From assembly GCA_025642065.1 (NCBI GenBank), contig JAODUP010000131.1:124001-188000 (forward strand): a stretch of DNA of 64,000 nt, in the 5' to 3' direction. Positions 24,091 to 36,181 of this stretch are shown piece after piece. A program made the translations under genes and the position numbers. The DNA comes from Paralvinella palmiformis. Taxonomy: Eukaryota; Annelida; Polychaeta; Terebellida; Alvinellidae. Positions within the stretch are counted from its first letter, which is position 1, and every line of letters starts with the position of its first letter. The notes beneath the pieces were generated by a model. The model saw nothing but the letters and a program-made list of their open reading frames with translations, was not told where the DNA came from and did no database searches.

Positions 24091-25425
24091 ATTTATTTAC
24101 TGTATACCTCACACTTGTATTATCCTATTTACATCTTATACATGTATTAGTGTCGTCACCTAATAATTAGCTGTCACCTAATAATTAGCTGTGTGTGTGT
24201 GTGCAAGTTATATGGTGTTTCAATACCAGGTAACTAGCTGTCATTACATCTATCTGCCAATGCTTTATATAGCAATTATATAGTTCATTAGTACATTGCA
24301 TGCCATACAATAACTATTGTTACTTTATATTCATATAAATAGTTGTGTCAGTATAGTGGATATATTATTATATAGTGGCTCTCTTTATCTCTGCCATGGC
24401 AAAACCTAAACAGTTAACCTGCCATTATCTTACAGACAGGTTACTGACATTAGAGTTGGCAAGTTTAAACTGGATTGGATTAAACCCCTATTTTAACTTT
24501 AAACGAGGTTTACACAGAGGTAGTTTAAAAAAAACCATAAATGCAATACAGAAATAACACAAAAAGTGTTGCGAATCATTTATTGAATGATGATGGTATT
24601 ATGTATCATATAAAGACATGATCCTTGTGTGATATGTACCGTATGTAGAAATAGCAATCACAACATAATCACAAGTCCAAATCAAATGGCTTGATTGGAA
24701 CAATGTTTCCTGCATGTGCCTTCAGAAGCTCCATACCGTTGGTAATTTCTTGATTGCGTAACACACATTTGGATTTAGATCCGTCTAATTTCAAGAAACG
24801 TTATCTCACAGGATCAGAAAGTAGGCCACCTTTTATAATAGCCATGTCTCACTAATGTTGTCACTATCCAATAATATCATTAATATTCATTGTCAACTTT
24901 TAACTTTGGCTATGGCACAGTATTCAATGAGATTATAATCCGAACAACAAGTTGAGATGTAGACTACTGATAGATTTCTAATTTGGACATATTTTTGACC
25001 TATTTATATGGTCTTCCTGAACAGAAGCCATTGATGTGTGTATTCATGAACATCAGACTGTACCAGATCAAACGAAGTATTCTATGACAGGGATTAAGTG
25101 AAGCCACTATAAGATTTTGTTTAGCATTTGACTGGTATAATCACACCACCACATTGCTGGAGTCACTGTACACAGTGTTATGAAGTAGCCAATTACATGC
25201 AGGTCCCATATGACATCATAAATACAATATAGCCATCTCCACCAATGAAAGAACACCATTATTTGGTCCCACCCACTAAGTGTATTTTGAACTATGTCTG
25301 TGATTATATCAGATCATTGTAGTATTGATAATAAACATGATGAAGAGAAATTGTATCATACATTTGAAGGAAATATCATTAATATAGTTTTCTCATAGTT
25401 TATCACCTGTTTAAACTGGTAAAAC

Positions 25426-25441
25426 CCCTGTTTAAACAGGG
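25426..25441. repeat. 16-bp perfect palindrome
   Basis: ccctgtttaaacaggg, next to further taaaccc/gggtttaa sequences between 25400 and 25500. Confidence 0.7.
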
Positions 25442-25499
25442 TTTAACCCACCAGAGAGGATTAAACTGTTTTACACACTGATAAAACCCAACCCCCAGG

Positions 25500-25862
25500 T
25501 TACTGACAGTAACCGACATTACTTTGTTCACATGTTTTACAGTAACTGTCATTACAAGTCACTCAGTAACTGTCATGAGCTGTCATGCAGTAACTGGCAT
25601 GTCAGCTTGTACCAGCTGTAGATAGATTATACTATAACTGGCAACACTTTGTGGGCATGTTATACAGTAACTTCACTGACCACGTAGACAGGTTCTATAA
25701 TAACTGCTGTAATCTTGTAGATAGAGTTAACAGTAACTGCTATGACCCTCAGTACACTAGTTATACAGTATCTGCTATGACCTGTAGACAGGTTTTATGT
25801 CACTGCAATGACCTTGTAGACAGATTATGTACTAACTACCATGACCTCATAAACAGGTACCG
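25500..25862 (+). repeat. degenerate minisatellite, period about 40-45 bp
   Basis: Repeated cagtaactgnnatgacc and tgtagacaggttat blocks over about 360 bp, strongly diverged. Open frames here are repeat artefacts. Confidence 0.65.
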
Positions 25863-26065
25863 GTAGACAGTTCGTTCAATTTTGCACAGCACTTGCTAAT
25901 CAAAAAAGAGTATTGAGCATCTGGGGCTTATAATCTTCCTGCTGTTTGTTGGGGTGCTTCCATGGTCTAACTAACAGCACAGTTGATAAATATATAGAGT
26001 AAATACAGTAAATATGTTTATTCCATAATATCCTGAGCAGCTAAAAGCTACAAACTTCATCCACC

Positions 26066-26068
<3 letters not shown>

Positions 26069-26112
<44 letters not shown>
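26069..26112. repeat. (CA)n microsatellite
   Basis: About 21 CA units in the intergenic region. Confidence 0.9.
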
Positions 26113-26116
<4 letters not shown>

Positions 26117-27152
26117 AACGGATTAATATGAAGATATGGATTCAGTAAAATTCCCCGAACTGGCTTACACTTGTTACAATGCTAAAGGATTTCTTGTTTT
26201 CTCAGATGATCTTTGACCCCCTCCCGTACCAAGAGATACCCAAACACCAACTAAAATGTGATTGGAGAAATTATTCTCCGAACTGAACCGTAGTTAGAAA
26301 TATTGTGTCATGCTTTTTGTTGAACCTCTTCAATTAGAAATCTACCACTGGCCATCAGATTAGTATTTAGACATCTAAAATGCTTGTCTGTACATTCAAT
26401 TTTGTGTTGAGTTCAATGGTGTTGATTGATCATGATTGAATGGCTGGATAGTTTGGTTAAAAAAGAAACGCAGTAACAATTAAAACTGTTAATTCCAATT
26501 ATATTTGCTGACTAAACTGGATTTTATTTCACACAATATTATCTTAACATTATCCTAAAGTAAAGTTACACTGAGTCTGTTTAACTTAACACACATAATA
26601 TAATTACATGATGGTACAACACGCACAGCAATTTATAGATATATTTATATCACATTATTTATTATAATTTATATACCTATGTGTCCTCGATTGTCCATCA
26701 GGGTTAAGTTATTTGAAACAGCTGTTGTTCCTCAAACCAAGAATCTGGCACCATTTATTTGATTCTCAGAAGTTTTGTAATATGTAAATTTGTATTACTG
26801 TTTCAGATATTACATTTTTTTATATTTATAAAACAGACAGAACCATGATGGGATTTACAATGGATTTCTATAGTTATGATAGAAAAAATACAATTACAAT
26901 TATGGTACTTTTGAATTTTATTAAGCCACCGTAATTGTTATCAATTACATACAGGTAAGTTACTAAAATCACAATTATTATTACCCCTACCCTGACTCTA
27001 CTATTTAGGCTACCTGAGCTGACGTCAGTAACTCAATCACTACCCAATAAACAGGTTATAAAGTAACTTGTTGTTATTGCTTTTTATATTGATAGAATTA
27101 ATTGTTGAATCGATAATGGATCAGAATAGATCGATGCATTCCTTTCTGATTG

Positions 27153-27352
27153 TGGGCGCCTCCATGGTCTAGCCGGTAGCTCGTTGGATTACGGATCACT
27201 GCCATCTGAGTTCGAACCTCAGCGTGAGCATATCTGAAGGGTGTTTCATCTTTGACTTCGCCTCATTACCTTTGGAGGTCGCCCAGCCCAATTGTAGCTT
27301 ATCATATGGACAAAGGTGGCCGTAAAATATTAATCATCATCATCATCATCAT
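27153..27352 (+). mobile_element. SINE family A copy, full length
   Basis: Head gcgcctccatggtctagccg, B box gagttcgaacctcag, the body, and a long (ATC)n tail at 27331-27352. Confidence 0.85.
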
Positions 27353-29071
27353 TTATCACCGTATTCCTTTGTGAGCTTGATGACAAAGATGTCTCATATA
27401 ATCAGATGCTATCTTCAGTGTATTGTCTAATAGAAATACCTTCATTATTTCTCATACATTTACTCATGGGAGCTGACTATTACACTCATGTTACACCTCT
27501 GGAAGTTTTATCCAGGTGGGCTTAATGCAGGTATGTTTTACACCTGAGTAAGACAATAGCAAAAAGATATAACGTGTAGATAAAAGTTGTGGCGCTACCT
27601 AAGTGACTTTTTCATAAAAGCAAAGATTTTGTGGCTGCAAGTGGATCACATCTTAGCTCAATTGATGGCTTTTCTAGATGGTTATCTGGATTTCCGGATT
27701 TCGAGATCTGCTGCTGGCAGTTCTTAGAAATGCTGTATAACAACAAACAAGCTCTGGAGCATGAAATGTCATCATCAAAGGTGATTATTGTATTGTTTTG
27801 GCAATTAGTGCTTATTCACCATTAAATGAATTAAACTATCATACCAACATAATGTTCATCTGGCTTCGATGTTGAAACTGGGTAAAACCCACAGTTTTGC
27901 CATATATGGGAGAAACCTGCCAACTATTTTAATATTAGTATCCACCACCATCTTTTGTAATTAACCTGTAACGAAGGTCAATTATTGCTAAAGGTCGATT
28001 CTGATTCTTCACTTCATTTATTTACCACAAATATCAGCATTTTATTACTTGATCACAGATATGATCTATTCGGGTTTACGAGATTTAAGTTAAATTGCTA
28101 CTGTTTTATTCCACTTAATTAATACAGTATATTATTACCTAGAATTATATGTGCTAGTTACCCAAGAAACTGCATGCTGCATTAATTTCTGCTTCAGAAC
28201 TACCAATGTTAGCATGTTAGCCAGGACACCATTTCTTCAGCTTAGAACACTGAGCTGGAACTAATAGTGTAGATTTGGAGATTATATGTCAAAATGTTTA
28301 TCATATTAATCTGCTGAGCACTATTAAATCAGAGTCGTTTTTGTTCAAATACATTCTTAACACTCAGACTAGACACACCTAAAATGCCTTTTACTTATTC
28401 TGAAACCTTTTTTCTGCCTGAAAGAAACATGGTGCAGTTATATATGTCATAAACATTAGCTAATCGGACATTAGCCATTCAAACACACAGTCGGAAATAA
28501 TGATCATCTTATGTGTGTTAATCATAAGGAATTTATTACTCTGTAATACACTTTTAGCCCCTTTGTTCAGCCATGATAGCATGGACTGTTAATTGTTATT
28601 ACAAGCATATGCAAACAACCATGATTCATGAACTGTATTAGCTTATAGAACATTAGGTAAGCTTATGAACTTATCTAGTTTTTGTATTAATCAGTACAAG
28701 TACAACTTCCTTGTGGTCAGCAGCCAGTCATAATGTGACCTATGGTCAATCACAGTGATTTAACCAGATATAATCAGCTCAGAAATGTAAACATGTTTTA
28801 ACTGTTTTGGGCAAAAACAAAATCTGCATATAATATTAATAAGCAGCACAGTGTGTTCTATGGCAGTATTAGGTGAGCACTTCTGGACATGCTTTCAGTA
28901 GTATGGATGAGCCATGCAGACACAGGCTTTTGGTTTGGTTGAATTTATGAGATTATGAACGTGGTGAAAATATTGAGACAGCTATTTAACATCCAGCAAA
29001 TCTCATGGTTGTCATTAAAAAATCTAAGTTTCTGAGAAGACCTCTAATACAACTTTCCCATTGCTGGTATC
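27353..29071. other. intergenic AT-rich sequence
   Basis: No repeat copy or coding exon recognised. Confidence 0.4.
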
Positions 29072-29227
29072 AGGTGCCTTCATGGTCTAGTTGGTAGCGC
29101 GTTGGACCACAGATCACTACCACCTGAATTCAAATCTCAGCGTGAGCATATCTGAAGGGTGTTTCATCTTTGACTTCACTTCATTATCTTTGGAGGTCAC
29201 TCAGCCCATTTAGCCTACCGTGCACCC
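29072..29227 (+). mobile_element. SINE family A copy, 3' truncated
   Basis: Head tgccttcatggtctagttgg and ggaccacagatcactaccac with the body. It stops after cctaccgtgcaccc without the (ATC)n tail. Confidence 0.8.
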
Positions 29228-30296
29228 AGTTTTAATGTCAGAAACTATATGACGTGTACTTCTGTGTGAGAGTATACCATAGAATATTTCCTTTTTTTTG
29301 TTTATATAGAAGAAAACATTGCCGGAAGATGTAATAAGTAAATATTCATTTAATTATGGCATTTGTACTTTTAAAATCTAAACCAGCACATTAAAAATAA
29401 TTGCAATACCATTTTCTTCATTATGATGAGTACTCTGTTTATAATTCAATAAAGCATTGTAAGTATTAACTTACATCAGAACCACATAATGGATGACAGA
29501 ATCAGTGATCTGTTATTGTTATGCTTCATTGAGCACATTTCTGTTATCATTCATATCATTTACTGAGTGAGGTGTAAAAAGTTTACACAACTGGAGTTTC
29601 AAATTGTCAGGTGTTTAAGATCATATCCCAACGCATTTGATGGTTTGAATGTCCCTAAAATAACTCTTCTATGACTGTCTTAGTGATAAATTATTTTGAA
29701 CTGTCTCCGGTTATTAATTTTTTTTATTTTGCAACTTAAAAATATTCAGGTCGAAATGTACAGTTTGCCAAAAGCAAGTTGATTGAATCAGTTAATTAGG
29801 GTTGCTAGGTTCCATTATGTGGTTTTCTCAACACAGAAGTCAAAGAAACAAACTCAACTGTTGAGTTGGTGCTCAGACTGCAACAGAATGCATTGAGGCC
29901 CTTTACAATGCATTTACATTGTTTTAGATGGATGTATGTTTAAATATAACAGTGTGGAAGAAACATGCTGACCAAAATGGTTTCTTGTCATTTTCTTTCT
30001 GGTACTGACCACTTTCTTCCCTCAAAAGGAAATAAATACTTTTCTTCCTAGCGATAAAAACCAACTCTGGGATATTGGCTGTCAGGTCACTTCTGAGCTT
30101 TCTGTAATAACTGAGCACTTACAAGATGCTCATGTTGACAAAAGTATATTAGCATATTATCTAAGTCATCACATAGACCTATTCTTATGCATCAGTATAT
30201 TACTAAGTAACATCTGTTATCATGTTTATTCATTTTACCTTGAAGACATATTCTATCAGAGTCCTGTGATTGTAGTATAGGAGTTTTGCCTCAGGA

Positions 30297-30298
<2 letters not shown>

Positions 30299-30350
<52 letters not shown>
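30299..30350. repeat. (TA)n microsatellite
   Basis: About 25 units. The surrounding 29228-32035 is otherwise featureless; it must contain a CadB 5' non-coding exon or promoter unless these lie further upstream. Confidence 0.9.
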
Positions 30351-30351
<1 letters not shown>

Positions 30352-32035
30352 CATACACACAAAGACGTACTAACATACTACTACTAGGCAGCCAGCTCTA
30401 ATATTAGGACCTGAGAATGAGCTGTGCTTTAGACTTTTTTTAAGTGAGCTGCGTGAAGAAAGGCAGTGGTCCATTTTCTTCGGTTTTCTGTGAAGGCTAA
30501 CGACTTTGAGTACAGTAATTTTTATGCACTGTTGTAAAGATGTTGACATTGTCTTACTGATTACCTCGTCAGTGTTATGTTGTCCTTTTACAAATAAGCC
30601 ATTATGTTATGCAGTACGTACTTTTGAAGCTTGGGGTATCAGTTGATGGCCAAGAAATATTGTTATTTATCTAAATGCCCTAGATATGTTAAATGATGAA
30701 TGTCAGTTGTTATGTTTTGTCTAATCTTTAATTCGTGTATTTAACAAGCCATGGTTGCGCATATATCCATATCATACATGTATCTAATACTCCACATACG
30801 TAGGTGTGTGTGTGTGTCTGTGTGTCAGAGAGAGTCTAAAAACTGGCCAGTGTTACCTACAACCCACGTGGTTCAGTGACAGTGTCACAGTGACTAAAAG
30901 AACACAGTGCACTCTGTACATAAAACACTGAGGATGTAGTTAATAAGTGACCATAAAAAGGTCATGATCAAATTTAATCTACCAGTATGTGTCTTCTTCA
31001 CTGATATTTACGTCTAGTCCTTTGATAAACCATTTGTTTGTGTCTCCTTAATGAGAGGTTTTCTTTGAGGTGTCCTCGTTTAATTTTTTACCCGTTGCTC
31101 GCCACTGAAGGATGGGTAACTGACAATGAGTAATGTTACAACCGTGTATTGTGCAGTGAATGAAAGCAATTTCCGTTTCCGTGCTGTATGCATGACTGGT
31201 AGTCTTTGGAATGTGTTGACTCAGATGTGGCAGCTCAATGCTCTGTCCTCACAATGTGGAAATACTTGAGGACATCTGTTTGTTAATGCTGGTACATAGC
31301 CCACTCCGACATCGATACGTTATAACAGATTCATCATCCAGCAGTCGCCAGTTTCAAATTTTGTCATCGTACATTTTTAAGCATAGCGACCTAATAATGT
31401 ATCACCACGCGCGACCACTGACTTGTGAAACATGCTAGTTTAAATATGGCCTAATATGAAAAATTACCATTTTTTATTCTCTGAAATTTAACACCTTTTC
31501 ATTATCTTTGGTATTCACTTGTGCAATGATTAGGTATTGTTGAAATGATAATTAGTTGTTGTGGGATTCAGATAGGCACAGGTCACTATAAGGTTGTACA
31601 GGGGGGATTAATTTAAAATCTCAGATACAGACATATTTCATGCTGTGTTAATTATTTACCAAGCCGGCCACAATACCAAGTCTATCAATGTAATTATGTT
31701 GTGTCACATAAATTTTATATAATAAATAAAATTAAGCATTAGATAAACATATCATTATATTTTCAAGTGTTCACTGAACCATGACTGGACACACTGCTTC
31801 TTAACTGCTCTAACATTAACTGTTATGTTTTGAATTTATATACCAAAATGTAAATATTAAACACTGTGGTTATGTGATTTCTCCCAAGAAATACATTTTT
31901 GTTTTTAAGCTGTGGACTGGTTGTTGGTAGTTTACCTGACAAAAACCAATTATCCATACTGTATAATTATTTTTCACACCTGTAGTGAAGCTATTGTTTC
32001 ATGCTCGATAATTTTCTCTGTGTGTTTTGTTACAG

Positions 32036-32092
32036 GTGGCATGGCGTTGGGAAATTGGCAGTTATTGATATTAATATGCCTAACAATAATAG
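32036..32092 (+). CDS. CadB exon 1: ATG and signal peptide
   Basis: The acceptor gttttgttacag leads into GTGGC and then the ATG at 32041; coding is 32041-32092, phase 0 to 1. It encodes MALGNWQLLILICLTII, a signal peptide. Upstream in-frame codons from 31912 are intronic. Confidence 0.85.
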
Positions 32093-35000
32093 GTATGTAT
32101 AAATGGTAATTGTTGTGGTTGATCATAATGTTCATGTGTTCAGTAACTCAGTTTACTCAGCCTTGGATTGAATACTGTGTCAGGCATCTGTACATGGCTT
32201 TGATTACATGATAGTATTTTTAGAGCTTGGCCATAAAGTATCAATGGTAACTTAACTGCATTCTATAATTGTACCAAGCTTTTTCTTATCAGAAATTAAT
32301 CTCACTGCAATGACAAGGCACAGTTTCAAATATATAGCTGGGGAGTTGCACACTTATCTGTCAAAATAAACGCATATAAGATGACAGCTCTCACTCAGTC
32401 ACAATAATAATTAAACAGAAACGGTACTTTTATTTAGTGCTAAATAATAATATCTGAATAATGAATTAAGTTACTTTATTCAAACAGTTGCCATCAAAGA
32501 ATTATGGCCATATGTATGTTCATTCATAATTATGACAATACAACTTTTTTGCAAGCAATGGCCTAAATGGTAACACAGTTGGCCGCAGATCTAGAGCATC
32601 TGGGTTCAAACCCCAGTGGGGCTATGTCTGAAGGATGTTCCTTTAACTTCACCTCATTACATTAGAGGTTGCTTGGTCCATTTAACTTACCTCTTACACA
32701 AAAGTGGCCTTAAAAACAGCAACATTTATAGTTTATAAATTTGATGATTGCCTATGGCTGGATGTCTGATTTATAGTATCTATGTCCCAACTGCATATTT
32801 TTCATATTCATGTAGTGTGCATCTAACATGCTCCATGTTTTGCTGTTATTCTAATTTCTGTTAATCGTTTTATTCATATCATTTCTCATAATAATTAAAT
32901 TAGGATTTTGTGATGATATAATGTTATTTGATAATAAAAATTGTATCTTTACACAACAGATTTGCCCACTTAAACAAATCATCAGTCAAGATCAAATATA
33001 ATAACTGATAATTAAAAAATTATGGTAAAACATTTGATGTAAGTATGATAATGGAAAGTAGGATGTTCATTAAGTATCTGACAGTCGCAATATGTGTGTC
33101 AGACTGCTACCAGACTCGTTAAAGAACAGTAGAATATAGGTCGGCTGTATAACTGAAAAATATGGTACTTCCTTGTAAGCAAGCATCTTAAATAGTGACT
33201 GCAGCAGATATTAAATTATCTTCTCCTGTATCACATCTGACATAGTTTAGAAGTGCAGTCTGGGTTTTACAATAAAAGCTCACATATTTACTAAGATGAC
33301 AAGCAACATGGTGTCAAGATCAAAACAAGAAATTTGGAATATGAACACTTTGTGTCAGGTACACTATCAAAATTAAAAATAAATACCAATTCTAACTGCA
33401 CTTAAAAATAACAATTCTATGATTTCATATTAAAAAAAACCATAAAGAGACAGGATGGACAAGTCTCGTCCAAATCTCGTGTCTAGAAGTTTGACTCTTA
33501 TGATTGACTGAGGCAATCATTTAATACCCGGATTCAACAAACTGAGAAGAATTAGATCAAGGCAGAATTTCTCAAAGGAACAGCTGGTGCAGTTCCCAGT
33601 ATACAATGCCAACAGAAAATATATGTAATCTTTATTAGATGTTGGAAAGTAGATCTCTCAGTGGTTTTCTGGGAATTGCTCTAATAATACATACAAGTAT
33701 CACCCAAAGAGAGCCTTGAAGTATAATTAAACACCTTGGTCTTCTTAACTTCAAGGGGTCCTTTTCACTTTAAACATGCCAGTATTCCCCAAATCTCAGC
33801 AGAACAGTGGTTTGTTGATTTTGTGACTTGCGTTATGTGTATGAGACATAGATAGAGATAGTCTATGCACGATGAGACTAAGTACTAGCTGTTAAGTCTG
33901 ACATTGTTAGTGCGAAGAAATCCTAGGAGCATCTATTGTGGCAAGTTTGTAAGCTGTTGTCACTTCAGTGTGGCATCCTTTTCTAACATCGGTTCCCAGT
34001 GATTCAGGGGGCGCCTCCGTGGTCTAGCGGTAGCGTGCTGGACCACAGATCACTACCACCTGTGTTCGAATCCCGGCGTGGGCATATCTGAAGGTTGTTT
34101 CATCTTTCACTTCGTTTCATTACCTTTGTAGGTCGCACAACCCATTTAGCCTACTTTGTGCACAAAAGTGGCCATAAAACATCAATCATCACCCAGTGAT
34201 TCGGGGTGTACATAAAGTGCCGGAAAGATTTCAGTGCTCATTGTTACCACTATCAGCACTCTTTGAAATACCACCTTTACTAACACAAAACACATTGCCA
34301 CAAAATCAGTGCATTGCAAACAAAGATAAAAAAGTTATCCATTAAATTTGTGATATAAATAAAAATAAATTAATTTTAATCAAAATTGATTTGAGTTAAT
34401 GCAGAAATTAAACTACTTTTCTGTGATGTGTTTTTCTTGTTTTTGTTTTAAGCTGGGGGCTACCAACTTCTGTTTCAAATTAAGATTTTTGTATGTGTAG
34501 GATATATATATCTGTGTACTAACTGCCGTACATTTAATTGGAACAGATTTCGGTGTCTGCCAGGAAGGACCAAAGTGGGTTCGTACATTAAAAGCCGAGT
34601 TAGAAGCTGGAATTCAAGAGAATGCACCAATCTGTAAGTCACCGGTGATGACAAATATGTTGGGCTGAGGATTAAGAGTCGATATAATCCTTTGAAAGCT
34701 CAAATGTTAACTTTACTTTAAAATGTAATCAGAGTGAATGTGAAAGTATTGATATTGTTATATAGAAACTCCTAGTTATTTTTGTATCCCTTAAATCATA
34801 AAATATATTTGATATAAACTAAAGCAAGCATTTCATTTTTTAAATGTATCTGGTATGTTGCAGTTACTAGTTTGGGTATGCTGTTGGCTGAATCCCAGAA
34901 AGAACCTCCAGGTTCTATTGTATACGCCACTGATTCTGATATTGTTGGTGTTCAGGCAGAGACTGGAAATGTCTTTCTAAATTCTGCTCTCGATCGGGAG

Positions 35001-36136
35001 GTTTGTATTATCCGAATAAATATATATATATTTCTATATAGTGCTGGCTATATATCAGTACATACTCTGACTAATTCATCTGTATTTGAGTCTGTGGGTG
35101 TGTGCATGGATGTCCATAAATCTGTAGTTTATATTTATGTTTTCATTAGAAAAGAGCGGAGCACCTAATTACATTTTATGCCTTCGATGAATCTGGTGAT
35201 TCAGTAGCTGTAAGTGATTTTTATTTTATCTCATTTCAGATTAATCATAAATCGTTTTCATTTACATTAGATTCAATTATGACTTACTGTTTGGACGTTT
35301 AACAGATGGGTTTTAATTTCGACGTTTTTAGATGGTCACATCTATTTGGAGTTCCGGTGTAATGTTTTACGTATATTTACAGAGTCAAGTGACCGTTACA
35401 TTGGTGGTGTTAGATGTCAATGACAATAAACCAAGTTTCCTACAATCTCCCTATGCCTTCACAGTCAATGAGGTAAGTCAGTTTTACAATGGTAATGTAG
35501 ATCCTTTGTTTAGTTGGTGATGGGATGTTCCACCACGTTTTACAATGGTAATGTAGATCCTTTGTTTATTTGGTGATGGGATGTTCCACCAAGTTTTACA
35601 ATGGTAATGTAGATCCTTGTTTAATTGGTGATGGGATGTTCCACCTATTAGCCTTTCACATGTTGAGATGTATAAAGCACTTTTAAGTATATTTTAGCAC
35701 GGAAAGGACCATTTATGGATCTCTTTGTAAGAACGATTCCTGTCTTTCATTTAAATATAAGTAGCATGCTGCTTACGTGTGATGTTAACACATTATCAGA
35801 TAGTTCCATTTTATTGAGTAGTTTTGGTAGGAGCCACTTCTCGGCCATGTGTCCCAACTGTGAGCAGCGCTAAGGCTAACTGACTCAACTGAACAACAAC
35901 CAATAGTTTTATAAAAGAGAAAGGGTTTAATTCATTCTGATATTTTCACAGCCAACAAATCTCAACTGCTGTTTTCTTAGATTACATAAGCTGCTGTTTA
36001 TACTGATGGGAAAATTAAATTCTAGTTTGTTATGAATGGTAATATTTGATATTGATATAAATATTCCATAGATTGGTTAAATATTAGGAAAATTGCTTTA
36101 TTTGAAACTTTTGATAGGATGATATGTACTTATTGA

Positions 36137-36181
<45 letters not shown>

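Larger units (their letters stand above)
32093..34546 (+). other. CadB intron 1
   Basis: It contains two family-A SINEs (32553-32730 and 34008-34191) in AT-rich sequence. No other coding exon seen. Confidence 0.6.

Noticed and set aside
31912..32040. In-frame extension upstream of the CadB ATG
   Set aside because: A good acceptor (gttttgttacag) at 32035 makes it intronic, and the signal peptide starts at 32041.
34008..34085. Functional tRNA gene
   Set aside because: It is followed by the SINE body and tail, is flanked by a target-site duplication, and the arms do not pair as a full cloverleaf.
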